Assembly (NCBI RefSeq): GCF_030646165.1
Contig: NZ_JAUTDO010000006.1
Coordinates: 1-64,000 of the forward strand
Source of the DNA: Conexibacter sp. CPCC 206217
Lineage (GTDB): Bacteria > Actinomycetota > Thermoleophilia > Solirubrobacterales > Solirubrobacteraceae
Length of the DNA: 64,000 nucleotides
Direction: 5' to 3'
Both the position numbers and the translations under genes were made by a program. Position 1 is the first letter of the stretch; each line of letters begins with the position of its first letter. This document shows, piece by piece, positions 7,680 to 16,985 of this stretch. Below the pieces are notes generated by a model. The model was given only the letters and a program-made list of their open reading frames with translations. It did not search any database and had not been told where the DNA came from.

Positions 7680-8431
7680 GTCGTCTCGTTGTTGAGGTTG
7701 GTGGGACCGAGCAGATCCGTGTCGAAGACCCCGAGCTGCTTCAGCAGCCGGTCGCGGAGCTCGGCGAAGTGCGGATGGTCGCGCGGCCGCGGCCGCGGGA
7801 TCTCGACCGGCGCGTCGAACGCGAGGCGCCCGTCGCGCAGGACGAGCACGCGATCGGCGAGCAGCAGCGCCTCGTCGACGTCGTGCGTGACCAGGAGCGT
7901 CGCCGGCCCGTGGCGGTCGAAGAGCTCCAGCAGCAGTCTGTGCATCCGGATTCGCGTCAGCGCGTCGAGCGCGCCGAACGGCTCGTCGAGCAGCAGCAGC
8001 TCCGGTTCGCGCACGACGGCACGGGCGAGCGCGACGCGCTGCGCCTCCCCGCCGGAGAGCGTCCGCGGCCATGCGGAGAGGTGCTCGCTCAGACCGACCT
8101 CCTCCAGCGCGGCGACGGCGCGCCGACGCCCGTCGTCGGCGGAGATGCCGATGCGGACGTTGTCGACGACGCGCTTCCACGGCAGCAGACGCGAGTCCTG
8201 GAAGACGACGGAGCGCCGCTGCGGCAGCTCCAGGTCGCCTGTGGCCTCGCGGTCGATCGACGCGAGGATCCGCAGCAGGGTGCTCTTGCCCGAGCCGCTG
8301 GCGCCCAGCAGCGCGACGAACTCGCGCGGCGCGATCTCGAGGTCGACGCCCGCGAGCACGCGCCGGTCGCCGAAGCTCCGCTGGAGTCCGTGCACACGCG
8401 CGCCGCTGCCGGTGCTCGTCACGGCGGTCAT
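7676..8431 (-). CDS. ABC transporter ATP-binding protein (SsuB/TauB-like)
   Basis: Cytoplasmic ATPase, 251 residues. Walker A is GASGSGKST near residue 44, the signature is LSGGEAQRVALARA, and Walker B is LLLLDEPFGALDALTR, with THDVDEALLLADR after it. LLPWKRVVDNV in the Q-loop region is typical of the sulfonate/nitrate/taurine branch. Its start overlaps the permease stop (ATGA) and its stop overlaps the binding-protein start, so the three transporter genes are coupled in the order permease, ATPase, binding protein. Confidence 0.92.
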   Translation of the reverse strand: MTAVTSTGSGARVHGLQRSFGDRRVLAGVDLEIAPREFVALLGASGSGKSTLLRILASIDREATGDLELPQRRSVVFQDSRLLPWKRVVDNVRIGISADDGRRRAVAALEEVGLSEHLSAWPRTLSGGEAQRVALARAVVREPELLLLDEPFGALDALTRIRMHRLLLELFDRHGPATLLVTHDVDEALLLADRVLVLRDGRLAFDAPVEIPRPRPRDHPHFAELRDRLLKQLGVFDTDLLGPTNLNNETT

Positions 8432-9291
8432 CTGTCCGTCCCCAGCGACGCTCGCCAGTCGAGCGCCCGCCGCTCGATCACGCGCACGATGACGTCGGAG
8501 GCGAGCCCGAGCAGGCTGTACACGATCAGGCCGACGACGATCACGTCGGTGCGGAAGTACTGCTGCGCGTCGATCATCAGGTAGCCGATCCCGGAGGTCG
8601 CGTTGATCTGCTCGCTGATCACCAGCACGACCCAGGCGATGCCGAGCGAGTAGCGCAGCCCGACCAGGAACGACGGCAGCGCCGACGGCAGCACGACGTG
8701 GCGGATGAGGGCCGCCTGTCCCAGCCCGAAGGTCTGCATCGCCTCGACGAGGCGACGGTCGACGGCACGGATGCCGCCCAGGAGATTGAGGTAGATCGGG
8801 AAGGTCGTCGCGATCGCGACCATCGCGATCTTCGGCGTCTCGCCGATGCCGAACCACACGATCAGCAACGGGATCGTGGCCGTGACGGGCATCGTGCGGA
8901 ACATCTGCATCGGCCCGTCGACCATGTTCTCGCCGATCCGGGAGAGCCCGGAGACCAGCGCGGCGACCGTGCCGACGGCGACCCCGATCGCGAGCCCGAG
9001 CATCGCGCGGCCGAGCGAGACCCACAGGTGCTTCGGCAGCTCGCCGCTCTCGATCAGCGCCCACGATGCGGAGATGACGGCGGACGGCGACGCGAGCGTT
9101 TGCGGGTCGATCGCCCCGAGGCTCGAACCGGCCTGCCAGGCGAGCAGCAGCAGCAGCGGCCCCGCGAGGCGCTGGATGCCGGCGGGGACGCGAAACCGCC
9201 GCCTGTGCCGTCTGCGCGGCGCGCCGGTCGCGACCGGCGCCCTGGTGCGGGCGGCGGACGGAGGTGCGAGGGACTCAGATTGAATCTTCAT
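8428..9291 (-). CDS. ABC transporter permease (SsuC/TauC-like)
   Basis: Membrane permease of 287 residues with about six helices. The EAA-type ATPase-contact loop is visible as EAMQTFGLGQAALIRHVVLPSALPSFLVG around residues 175-205, and GIGYLMIDAQQYFRTD follows as in SsuC. A basic N-terminal extension (RRRHRRRFRV) precedes the first helix. It is the first gene of a run reaching to 3946. The start is the ATG at 9291; the divergent IclR gene begins 115 bases away and a perfect inverted repeat lies between them. Confidence 0.92.
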   Translation of the reverse strand: MKIQSESLAPPSAARTRAPVATGAPRRRHRRRFRVPAGIQRLAGPLLLLLAWQAGSSLGAIDPQTLASPSAVISASWALIESGELPKHLWVSLGRAMLGLAIGVAVGTVAALVSGLSRIGENMVDGPMQMFRTMPVTATIPLLIVWFGIGETPKIAMVAIATTFPIYLNLLGGIRAVDRRLVEAMQTFGLGQAALIRHVVLPSALPSFLVGLRYSLGIAWVVLVISEQINATSGIGYLMIDAQQYFRTDVIVVGLIVYSLLGLASDVIVRVIERRALDWRASLGTDR

Positions 9292-9337
9292 AAATACGAT
9301 CGACTTTGTCGTGTCGTCAGGTGGGAGGATAGTAGCA

Positions 9338-9360
9338 GCGCTTCCATAGAATGGAAGCGC
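9338..9360. promoter_or_regulatory. Perfect inverted repeat, probable IclR operator
   Basis: GCGCTTCCAT, then AGA, then ATGGAAGCGC: ten-base perfect arms with a three-base centre, in the divergent promoter region of the permease operon and the IclR gene. The core TTCCAT..ATGGAA resembles known IclR-family sites. A third half-site, AAATGGAAAT, begins four bases downstream. Probably controls both directions. Confidence 0.65.
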
Positions 9361-9406
9361 AAAATGGAAATCCGCGGGGCTGTCTCCCGTTCTGCGATAC
9401 TGCGAC

Positions 9407-10231
9407 GTGCAAATGACCGCTCCGACCGCCCCACCCGAAGCGACGGACGGCGCCTCCTCCGCGAGAGGCGTCCAATCGGTCCGTCGCGCGATCGCCTTGA
9501 TGGCGTCGCTCGTCGACAACCACGACGGCCTGACGCTGACCGAGCTCGCGCGGAACGCCGAGTTGAGCGTGAGCACCGCCCATCGCCTCATCCAGACGCT
9601 GTGCGACGGCGACATCCTCTGCCGGGACGCGGATGACGAACGCTTCGTGCCGGGGCCGCTGCTGATGCGTCTGGCGCGGTCGTCACTGGCCCACGGCGGA
9701 CTCGGCGAAGCGTCCGACGCGATCACGGACCTCTCGCTGCGCACGGGGGAGACGGCGACCTTCGTGGTGCGCGACGGACGGTCCGCCCTCGTGATGATCG
9801 CGTCGCCGCCGCTCAGCGCTCTGCGCATCGAGCGTCAGGTCGGGGAGCGTCTCGGTCTGCTCGACTCGGCGGCCGGGCACGCGCTCCTGGCCTACTCGCC
9901 CGAGCCCGTGCGGGAGAGCGTGGCGCTCTTCGGCGAGCCGACGACGGCGCTCGTCAACGAGATCCGCGCGGTCAGCTACAGAAGGTGGGCGTACGACGAC
10001 GACCACGCGACCGGGATCCGTGCGCTCGCCGCTCCGATCCTCGGCGTCGACCACACCGCCACGACGGTCGTGAGCCTCGAGGGTCCTGCCTCGCGCGTCA
10101 CGGACGACCGGATCGAGACGCTCGCGGCCGACGTGCAGCGCTGCGCCCGCAGCCTGCGGCATCTGCCGATCTCGATGGCGAGCATGGCCTCAGCGCTCGA
10201 TGCGGGTCCGGCCATGGCGCCCCGGCGCTGA
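9407..10231 (+). CDS. IclR-family transcriptional regulator
   Basis: 274-residue regulator. The N-terminal winged helix-turn-helix spans ~22-85 (LTLTELARNAELSVSTAHRLIQTL), followed by the effector-binding domain with the family's GETATFVVRDG and LLDSAAGHALLAY motifs. It is divergent from the sulfonate-like transport operon and should respond to that operon's substrate or a breakdown product. GTG at 9407 and ATG at 9413 are both possible starts. Neither has a good ribosome site, and GATACT lies only seven bases before the GTG, which suggests a leaderless mRNA. Confidence 0.9.
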   Translation: MQMTAPTAPPEATDGASSARGVQSVRRAIALMASLVDNHDGLTLTELARNAELSVSTAHRLIQTLCDGDILCRDADDERFVPGPLLMRLARSSLAHGGLGEASDAITDLSLRTGETATFVVRDGRSALVMIASPPLSALRIERQVGERLGLLDSAAGHALLAYSPEPVRESVALFGEPTTALVNEIRAVSYRRWAYDDDHATGIRALAAPILGVDHTATTVVSLEGPASRVTDDRIETLAADVQRCARSLRHLPISMASMASALDAGPAMAPRR

Positions 10232-10291
10232 GCGGTCTCGGAATCCTGGACTCGGCGTGATCCTGCCGCGCGGCGACGAGCGCCGGACGCA

Positions 10292-11518
10292 TCAGCCGAA
10301 GAGGTCTCTGGTCTTCCGGCGAATCGCTTCCGACGCCTGTCTCGCACCACGTGAGGTCGCCTGACCCACGACGCGCGATGCGTCGACCACGCCGTCCTTC
10401 GCACTGATGGTCTGGCGCTTGACCTCGGCGCCGGTCTCAGACAGCGCTGGTCGGCGCACCCTCCGGTCGAGCTCCGGCAACTCCGCCCGAGAGACGGTCG
10501 CGAACGATTCGAGTGCGTTCAGCGCCTGCGTCGATGACCTCTGCATGTCGCGAATCGAGAAGAGCCGGTGAACCTCGAGCGGATCGATCCGCTTGGCTGC
10601 TTCGATCCGCTCGGCTGCCGTACGAACCAGCGCCGCGTCACGTTCGCGCTGGTCGGCCAGCGCACGTCTCGCCTCGGCCAAGGCCGACGCCACGTGCTCG
10701 GGGTCCGTCGCCCGGATCCGCTCCAGCCGCAGGTACTCGAGGAGATGGAGCGCTTGCTCAGCGATCAGGATGAGTCTGAGGCTCCCCGCGACCCCCTTGG
10801 GGCTCGCGATCCGATCGACGGCCGCCTCGCGCTTGGGAAGCGAGTCCGCTGAATCGATGTCGTTGATCGAATCGGTCACGTACGCCCGGAGCGCCTCGAG
10901 GGCGATCTCCAGGTCACGCCGGGCGCCGGCAACCTGGTCCCAGTCGGCCTCCAGCAGCCGGCCGCGCGCTTGCGTCGCGTCCACGACCTGCTGCAGGTAC
11001 CGGTACGTCCCGACGACCTCGCCGACCTCGCGCGCCCTGACCCGCTTCTGAACGTCCGAGACCTTCTGGTCGACGGCCTCGACGGCCGCTTGAACGTCGG
11101 CGATGGCCGAGCGCAGCGCCAAGGAGACTGCTGCGGTCTGCATCGCGAGCGCCTGCTCCGCTCCCATCGAGACGCCCTGGAACGACAACTCACCGGCAAA
11201 CTTGCTGTTGATGTGGCGAGCGTTTCCCTTGAGCAGCTTGTCGGCGCCGAACTCGTGTCCGACCTCGGCGAGCTTCGCCAAGCTCTCCGGCGTCAGTCGG
11301 TAGAGGTCCTCGGTCAACGTGCGCGCGGCCGCAACGGAGGTGGCGACGGCCCCGGCCTCGGCGATCCTCGTCACAGAGCGTCGTCGCGGGGAGGTGTCCG
11401 GGCCGAGCAGCTCCGCCAGCACCAGGTCAACGGCACCGACTTCGCCAGTGACGTACAGCTCGTCGCCGTCGAGGAACAACGTCACCTCATCCGATGCGCC
11501 CTCGCCACCCACGTCCAT
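10292..11518 (-). CDS. Orphan helical protein of unknown function
   Basis: Predicted 408-residue soluble protein, not recognised. It starts with a short acidic beta-rich part (EVTLFLDGDELYVTGEVGAVDLVLAELLG as seen in pieces), then becomes almost entirely helical. Heptad-like stretches occur at VQAAVEAVDQKVSDVQKRVRA and ALAEARRALADQRERDAALV, suggesting a coiled coil. No signal peptide or membrane helix is seen. Base composition is visibly less GC-rich than the surroundings, with codons such as TTG, GAT and TCA. Next to it on the other strand is a broken LamG gene, so this segment may be horizontally acquired. It stands alone, with no obvious operon partner. Confidence 0.6.
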   Translation of the reverse strand: MDVGGEGASDEVTLFLDGDELYVTGEVGAVDLVLAELLGPDTSPRRRSVTRIAEAGAVATSVAAARTLTEDLYRLTPESLAKLAEVGHEFGADKLLKGNARHINSKFAGELSFQGVSMGAEQALAMQTAAVSLALRSAIADVQAAVEAVDQKVSDVQKRVRAREVGEVVGTYRYLQQVVDATQARGRLLEADWDQVAGARRDLEIALEALRAYVTDSINDIDSADSLPKREAAVDRIASPKGVAGSLRLILIAEQALHLLEYLRLERIRATDPEHVASALAEARRALADQRERDAALVRTAAERIEAAKRIDPLEVHRLFSIRDMQRSSTQALNALESFATVSRAELPELDRRVRRPALSETGAEVKRQTISAKDGVVDASRVVGQATSRGARQASEAIRRKTRDLFG

Positions 11519-11564
11519 GCGGCCGAGGATACGGCTTCGCGCATCAGCCTGGAGCGGAACTCGC

Positions 11565-12013
11565 CAGTCGCACCGCCGCCTTGCAATTGAACGACGGCGT
11601 CGTCTGGAACCGCGCGCTCAGCGATGCCGAGTTCAACGCGATGACGTCGTGGATCGGCTTGATGCACCAGTATCCGCGCGCGCTCTGGCGGCTCGACGGA
11701 TCGGCGCCGTTCAGCGACGCCACCGGTCGCAACCTACACGAGCTTCGGCGTCGCCGACCCGCTCGTCACGTACGCGTCGGCCAACAGAGTCACCAACTAC
11801 CTCGACCCGAGCACGGGGACAAACCCCAACCAGCTCGACGTCTGGGCCTTCAACATGGCCAACGACGTCGACTGGGCGAACAAGCTGAAGGTCGTGCTGC
11901 CGCCCTCCTACCCGGTGATCGTCGGCGGTGACGTCGACGAGGTCGCGGTCTACGACCAGGCGCTCACGCCGCAGGCCGTCAAGCGCCACTACCTGGCGGG
12001 CACCGCGCTCTGA
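11565..12013 (+). pseudogene. Remnant of a LamG/concanavalin-like domain protein, frameshifted
   Basis: In frame 1 the sequence reads LNDGVVWNRALSDAEFNAM and ends near SDATGRN at about 11734. From 11735 the same domain continues one frame over, from YTSFGVADPLV to DEVAVYDQALTPQAVKRHYL and the TGA at 12011-12013. Phrases of the form 'DEVAVYDQALT..xxHY' are typical of the last strand of LamG-like jelly rolls. There is no start codon or signal sequence, so both a 5' truncation and a frameshift are present. The 3' end overlaps the convergent monooxygenase gene by 25 bases. The left boundary is approximate. Confidence 0.6.
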
Positions 12014-13374
12014 CGCGAGACATCCGCGCGGTGGCGTGCCGCCGGGTGGGTGTCGGGGAGGCGGTCGCCGCGTCCGAACAGCTTCCGGCGCAGCGTCCCC
12101 TCGTCGTAGGAGGTGCGGTAGACGCCGCGGCGCTGAAGCTCCGGCACGACGAGGTCGACGAAGTCGACGTAGGAGCCCGGCGTGATGACGTTGCAGAGGT
12201 TGAGGCCGTCGGCGTCGATCGCCTCGACCCACTCCTGGATTCTGTCCGCGACGGTCGCCGGCGAGCCGACCGCGAACGCCCCGCCGGGCCGCAGCCCGGC
12301 CGCCTGCTCGACCAGGTCGCGCACGGTCCAGTCGCCGTTGCCGAGCAGCTCGGCGGTCGAGTGGACCGCGTCGCTGGGGACCAGTCTGAGCGGCTCGTCG
12401 GGGTCGTAGCTGGCCATGTCGAAGCCGGTCCAGCCCGACCACAGCGCGAGCGTGGCCTCCGGCTCCAGGTAGCTGCGGTAGAGGTCGTGCTTGCGGTGCG
12501 CCTCCGCGTCGGTCTCCGCCACGACGACCGTGTAGCTGCTGAAGACCTTCACGTCGCGTGCGTCGCGCCCGGCCGCGACGGCTCTCGCGCGGATGTCGGC
12601 AACGCGCGCGGCGCCGATCGCCTCCGTCGGCACGGCCAGGAAGACGGCCTCGGCGTGCTGGCCGGCGAACGCGCGGCCGCGGCCCGACGCGCCCGCCTGG
12701 TAGAGCACCGGCGTGCGCTGCGGGGAGGGCTCGGCGAGGTGGATGCCGGGCACTCTGAAGTGCTTGCCCTCGTGGCCGATCGGGTGGATCTTGGCGGGAT
12801 CGGCGAAGACGTGGCGGTCGAGGTCGCGCACGACCGCGTCGTCCTCCCACGAGCCCTCCCACAGCTTGTACGCGACCTCGAGGTACTCGTCGGCGACGTC
12901 GTAGCGCTCGTCGTGGCCGAGCTGTCTGTCGAGCCCGATGTTGCGCGCGCCGCTGTTGAGGTAGGAGGTCACGACGTTCCAGCCGATCCGACCTCTCGTC
13001 AGGTGGTCGAGCGTCGAGAAGCGGCGCGCGAGCGTGTACGGGTGGTCGAACGTGGTCGACGCGGTGACGCCGAAGCCGAGGTGCTCGGTCACGTGCGCCA
13101 TCGCGGAGACGAGCAGCAGCGGATCGTTGACCGGCACCTGCACGCCGCCGCGCAGGGCGGCCTCCGGGCCGCCGCCGTAGACGTCGTAGATGCCGAGCAC
13201 GTCGGCGATGAAGAGACCGTCGAAGAGGCCGCGTTCGAGGTGCTGCACGAGGTCGGTCCAGAAGGCGAGGTCCTTGTAGCGCCAGGACTGGCTGTCGGGA
13301 TCGCGCCACGTGCCCGAGACGAGGTGCGTCGGGGTGTTCATGGCAAAGGCGTTGACGAGGATCTGGCGAGACAT
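11989..13374 (-). CDS. FMN-dependent monooxygenase, NtaA/SnaA/DszA family
   Basis: A 461-residue flavin enzyme of the bacterial-luciferase superfamily that uses FMNH2 from a separate reductase. Family marks include WRYKDLAFWTDLVQHLERG, the ADVLGIYDVYGGG segment, SAMAHVTEHLGFGVTAS, and GRIGWNVVTSYLNSGARNIG, all characteristic of the nitrilotriacetate/pristinamycin/dibenzothiophene-sulfone group. The C-terminal tail after FGRGDRLPDTHP is unstructured. It lies 58 bases downstream of a complete oligopeptide-type ABC transporter, so it probably attacks the imported compound (amine chelator, sulfur heterocycle or similar). No reductase partner is visible in this window. Confidence 0.88.
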   Translation of the reverse strand: MSRQILVNAFAMNTPTHLVSGTWRDPDSQSWRYKDLAFWTDLVQHLERGLFDGLFIADVLGIYDVYGGGPEAALRGGVQVPVNDPLLLVSAMAHVTEHLGFGVTASTTFDHPYTLARRFSTLDHLTRGRIGWNVVTSYLNSGARNIGLDRQLGHDERYDVADEYLEVAYKLWEGSWEDDAVVRDLDRHVFADPAKIHPIGHEGKHFRVPGIHLAEPSPQRTPVLYQAGASGRGRAFAGQHAEAVFLAVPTEAIGAARVADIRARAVAAGRDARDVKVFSSYTVVVAETDAEAHRKHDLYRSYLEPEATLALWSGWTGFDMASYDPDEPLRLVPSDAVHSTAELLGNGDWTVRDLVEQAAGLRPGGAFAVGSPATVADRIQEWVEAIDADGLNLCNVITPGSYVDFVDLVVPELQRRGVYRTSYDEGTLRRKLFGRGDRLPDTHPAARHRADVSRQSAVPAR

Positions 13375-13432
13375 CGCGGGCTCCTGTGGAGGCTGGTTCG
13401 AGTGGGGGAGGGTGCTGCGGCGGTCGCGGCGG

Positions 13433-15115
13433 CTACGGCCGCGCGACCGCCCTGAGCTGGGGGCGCTCGAGCGTCGGCAGCGAGGCGACGAGGCGCCGCG
13501 TGTACGGCTCGCGCGGGCGCAGGAAGACCTCGTCGGCGCTGCCCTGCTCGACGACCCTGCCGTCGTTGAGGACGAGCACGCGGTCGCTCATGTGGTGGAT
13601 CACGCCGAGGTCGTGGGAGATGAACAGGTAGCTGACGCCGAGCGCGGTCTGGAGGTCGGCGAGCAGGTCGAGCACCTGCGCCTGGATCGAGACGTCGAGC
13701 GCGGAGACCGGCTCGTCGCAGACGATCACCGCCGGATCGGGCGCGATCGCACGCGCGATCGCGACCCGCTGGCGCTGACCGCCGGACAGCTGCAGCGGCC
13801 GGCGCGCGCGGTGCTCCTGCGGCAGGCCGACCTGCTCCAACAGCTCGCCGACGCGGGCGCGCCGCAGTTCGCGGCTCGGGAAGGCCGACGGCGACAGCGC
13901 GTCGTCGACGATCCGCTCGACCGTCCAGCGCGGGTCGAACGAGCTGAGCGGATCCTGGTAGACGACGGTGATCTGGCGGCGGCGGTCGCGTCGGTCGCGC
14001 TCGCGCACGCCGCTCCACGGCCGCCCGTCGAGCAGCACGCTGCCGGCGTCCGGCTCGACGAGCGCGAGCGCGATCCGCGCGGCCGTCGTCTTGCCCGAGC
14101 CGGACTCGCCGACGATCCCGAGCGTCTCGCCGGCGGACAGCTCGAACGAGACGTCGTCGACGACGGTGCGCGTGACGCCGTCGGGGCCGCGATAGCGCTT
14201 GACGAGCCCCTCGGCTCTCAGCACGGGAACGGTCCCGGACCGCAGCGGGCGCGAGCGCACCCCCAGCGCCGGATGCGGCCCACGGCCGGGTGCCAGGCGC
14301 GTGCCCTTCGAGTGCATCGACGGGATCGCGTCGAGCAGCGCCTGCGTGTAGGCGTGGCGTGGGCTGCGCAGCACCTCCCGCGCGGGGCCGTGCTCGACGA
14401 TCTCGCCGGCTCGCATCACCGCCACGTGGTCGGCCATCTGGGCGACGACCGCGAGGTCGTGGCTGATCAGGATCAGGCCGCTGCCGCGCTGCTTGGTCTG
14501 CGCCAGCAGCTCCAGCACCTGCGCCTGGATCGTCACGTCGAGCGCGGTCGTCGGCTCGTCGGCGACGATCAGCTTCGGGTCCAGGGCGATCGCGGAGGCG
14601 ATCAGCGCACGCTGGCGCAGGCCGCCCGACAGCTCGTGCGGCAGCTGGCGCGCGCGCAGCTCGGGCTCCGGCACGCCGACCTGTCTCAGCAGCTCCACGA
14701 CTCTCGCCCGGCGCTGCTCGCGCGTGCCCCAGCGGTGCAGCCGCAGCGGCTCGGCGATCTCGCGCCCGACCGGGCGCAGCTGGTCCAGCGAGACGAGCGC
14801 GTCCTGCAGCACGAACCCGACCTCGGCGCCGCGGACCGCGCGCCACTGCCGATCGCGCAGCCTCAGCAGATCGCGGCCGTCGAGCTCGATCCGGTCGGCG
14901 GCGACCTGCGAGCGTCCGCCGGTCAGCCCGACGAGCGAGCGCGCCGTCACGCTCTTGCCCGAGCCCGACTCGCCGACGATCGCCAGGCAGCTCCCCGGCG
15001 CGAGCGCGAACGAGATGCCTCTGACGACCTCGACCGGCGCCCTGCGGTCGCCGAAGCCGACACGCAGGTTCTCGACGCGCAGCAGGTCGCGCCGCGTCAC
15101 GTCCTCGGCGCTCAT
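13433..15115 (-). CDS. Fused dipeptide/oligopeptide ABC transporter ATPase (DppD-DppF type)
   Basis: 560-residue protein with two complete ABC domains in tandem. Domain 1 (about 10-260) has GESGSGKSVTARSL, LSGGLRQRALIASA and VADEPTTALDVTIQ. Domain 2 (about 300-555) has GESGSGKTTAARIA, LSGGQRQRVAIARA and VCDEPVSALDVSIQ. Both carry the DVTIQ/DVSIQAQVL extension of the Opp/Dpp family. Fused ATPases of this kind are common in actinobacteria and proteobacteria (GsiA-like). The ATG at 15115 overlaps the stop of the permease gene as ATGA. Confidence 0.93.
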   Translation of the reverse strand: MSAEDVTRRDLLRVENLRVGFGDRRAPVEVVRGISFALAPGSCLAIVGESGSGKSVTARSLVGLTGGRSQVAADRIELDGRDLLRLRDRQWRAVRGAEVGFVLQDALVSLDQLRPVGREIAEPLRLHRWGTREQRRARVVELLRQVGVPEPELRARQLPHELSGGLRQRALIASAIALDPKLIVADEPTTALDVTIQAQVLELLAQTKQRGSGLILISHDLAVVAQMADHVAVMRAGEIVEHGPAREVLRSPRHAYTQALLDAIPSMHSKGTRLAPGRGPHPALGVRSRPLRSGTVPVLRAEGLVKRYRGPDGVTRTVVDDVSFELSAGETLGIVGESGSGKTTAARIALALVEPDAGSVLLDGRPWSGVRERDRRDRRRQITVVYQDPLSSFDPRWTVERIVDDALSPSAFPSRELRRARVGELLEQVGLPQEHRARRPLQLSGGQRQRVAIARAIAPDPAVIVCDEPVSALDVSIQAQVLDLLADLQTALGVSYLFISHDLGVIHHMSDRVLVLNDGRVVEQGSADEVFLRPREPYTRRLVASLPTLERPQLRAVARP

Positions 15116-15993
15116 CGATCGAGCCCTCCTTCGAGGCGCAGCTGGACATAGCGGCCGATCGTCGTGACGGCCATCGTGAACGCGACGATCGCCAGGCCCG
15201 GCATCACCTCCAGCCACCACGCGTGCGTGACGTAGCTGCGGCCGGCGTCGAGCATCGCGCCCCACTCCGACGCGGGCGGCGCGACGCCGAGGCCGAGGAA
15301 GGCGAGACCGGACGCCCACACGATCGACTGGCCGACGCCCATCGTCCCGACGACGACGAGCGGCCGCAGCGCGTTGGGCAGGATGTGGCGGCGCGTCACG
15401 CGGCCGAACGAGTGGCCGAGCGCGTGCGCGGCCTCGACGTAGCCCGACCCCTTCACGGCGAGCACCTGTCCGCGGACCATCCGCGCGTAGCCGGGCGCGA
15501 TGCCGACCCCGACCGCGACGATCTCCGTCGAGACGCTCGCGCCGAAGACGGCGACCAGCAGCAGCGCCAGCAGCAGGACCGGGAACGCGAAGGCGACCTC
15601 GAGGAAGCGGTTGACGACCCCGTCCACGAGCCTGGGACCGAGCCCGGCGAGCGTGCCGAGCAGCAGCGCCAGGCTGAGCCCGATCGCCGTCGCGCCGAGG
15701 CCGATCAGCAGCGACTGACGCGCGCCGTAGACGACGCGCGTGTAGACGTCGCGGCCGGACTGGTCGGTGCCCATCGGGTGCGACAGCGACGGCGCTCTGA
15801 GCGCGTCGGCGAGGTCGATCGCGACCGGACTGCGGCTCGTCAGCAGCGCCGGGACGAGCGCCGCCACGACGAAGAACGCGACGATCAGGAGCGACAGCAC
15901 CAACGTCGGGCGCGGCAGGCGCCGCGACGCCGGCCGCGCTGCGCCCTCGACCAGCGCGGGGACGGCCTCGGCGGCTTCGATCGTGCTGCTCAT
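15112..15993 (-). CDS. Peptide-type ABC transporter permease (DppC/OppC)
   Basis: 293-residue membrane permease with about six helices. It carries DppC marks: HPMGTDQSGRDVYTRVVYGARQSL, the EAA loop EAAHALGHSFGRVTRRHILPNAL, and a C-terminal GLGVAPPASEWGAMLDAGR. Starts at ATG 15993, overlapping the DppB-type stop (ATGA), and is followed by the fused ATPase, again with a 4-base overlap. Confidence 0.93.
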   Translation of the reverse strand: MSSTIEAAEAVPALVEGAARPASRRLPRPTLVLSLLIVAFFVVAALVPALLTSRSPVAIDLADALRAPSLSHPMGTDQSGRDVYTRVVYGARQSLLIGLGATAIGLSLALLLGTLAGLGPRLVDGVVNRFLEVAFAFPVLLLALLLVAVFGASVSTEIVAVGVGIAPGYARMVRGQVLAVKGSGYVEAAHALGHSFGRVTRRHILPNALRPLVVVGTMGVGQSIVWASGLAFLGLGVAPPASEWGAMLDAGRSYVTHAWWLEVMPGLAIVAFTMAVTTIGRYVQLRLEGGLDR

Positions 15994-16985
15994 TGCGCGC
16001 GCATCCGCGGGTCGACGATCGTGTACGCCAGGTCGACGAGCAGGTTGGCGATCACGTAGACGAACGCGACGAGCAGCACGACGCCGGTCACGACCGGCAG
16101 GTCGCGAGCGTTGACCGCGGTCACGATCACCTGCCCGAGGCCGCGCCGCGAGAAGACCGTCTCGACGATCACGGCGCTGGAGAAGAGCGTGCCCAGCGCC
16201 CAGCCCGAGAGCGTGATCGCCGGCAGCACCGCGTGGCGCAGGACGTGGCGCACGCGCACCTCGAGGTCGCCCATCCCGCGCGCGCGGGCCGACGTCACGA
16301 ACGGCTCGTCGAGCACCTTCGCGAACGTGTCGCGCGTGACCTGGCCGAGGAAGCCGGCGAGCGGGATCCCCAGCGTCAGCGCGGGCAGCACGAGCCCGAT
16401 CAGGCCCTCGCCGCCCTCGACGGGGAACCACTGCAGCTGGATCGCGAAGACGACCAGCAGGACGATCCCGAGCCAGTACTGCGGCAGGCCGACCGCGAGC
16501 ACCTCGAAGCCGGAGCCGAGCGACGAGCGCAGCCGTCCGCGCCGCGCCGTCGCCAGCGTCAGCGCGAGCGCGAGGATCCAGCCGATCACGAGCGCTGCGA
16601 GCGTCAGCACGAACGTCGGGCCGGCCTGCTCGAAGATGATCTCGGTGACCGGGCGATGCAGCTGGTAGGAGGTGCCGAGGTCGCCGCGCACCACGTCCCC
16701 GATGAAGCTCGCGTAGCGCGACAGCAGCGGGTCGTGGAAGCCGTACTGGGCGTTCAGCGCCGCGAGCGCGGCGGGATCGGGGTTGGCCGAGACGCTGCCG
16801 CTGGACTGGTTGAGGATCAGCGTCGCCGGGTCGCCCGGCATCAGCTGCTGGATCAGGAACGCGAGCGTCGCCACCGCCAGCAGCACGCCGACGACGCCCG
16901 CCAGCCGTCCCGCCGCCGTGCGCAGGCGACGGGACCAGCGGCCGCCGCGCCCGGCGGCCGCGGACGTCAGCGAGACGGTGCTCAT
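15990..16985 (-). CDS. Peptide-type ABC transporter permease (DppB/OppB)
   Basis: 331-residue membrane permease. LIQQLMPGDPATLIL near the N-terminus, LSRYASFIGDVVRGDLGTSYQ and the DTFAKVLDEPFVTSARARG loop are hallmarks of DppB, and VLRHAVLPAITLSGWALGTLF continues the ATPase contact region. Start ATG 16985 overlaps the binding-protein stop as ATGA. Pairs with the DppC-type permease to form the pore. Confidence 0.93.
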   Translation of the reverse strand: MSTVSLTSAAAGRGGRWSRRLRTAAGRLAGVVGVLLAVATLAFLIQQLMPGDPATLILNQSSGSVSANPDPAALAALNAQYGFHDPLLSRYASFIGDVVRGDLGTSYQLHRPVTEIIFEQAGPTFVLTLAALVIGWILALALTLATARRGRLRSSLGSGFEVLAVGLPQYWLGIVLLVVFAIQLQWFPVEGGEGLIGLVLPALTLGIPLAGFLGQVTRDTFAKVLDEPFVTSARARGMGDLEVRVRHVLRHAVLPAITLSGWALGTLFSSAVIVETVFSRRGLGQVIVTAVNARDLPVVTGVVLLVAFVYVIANLLVDLAYTIVDPRMRAQ

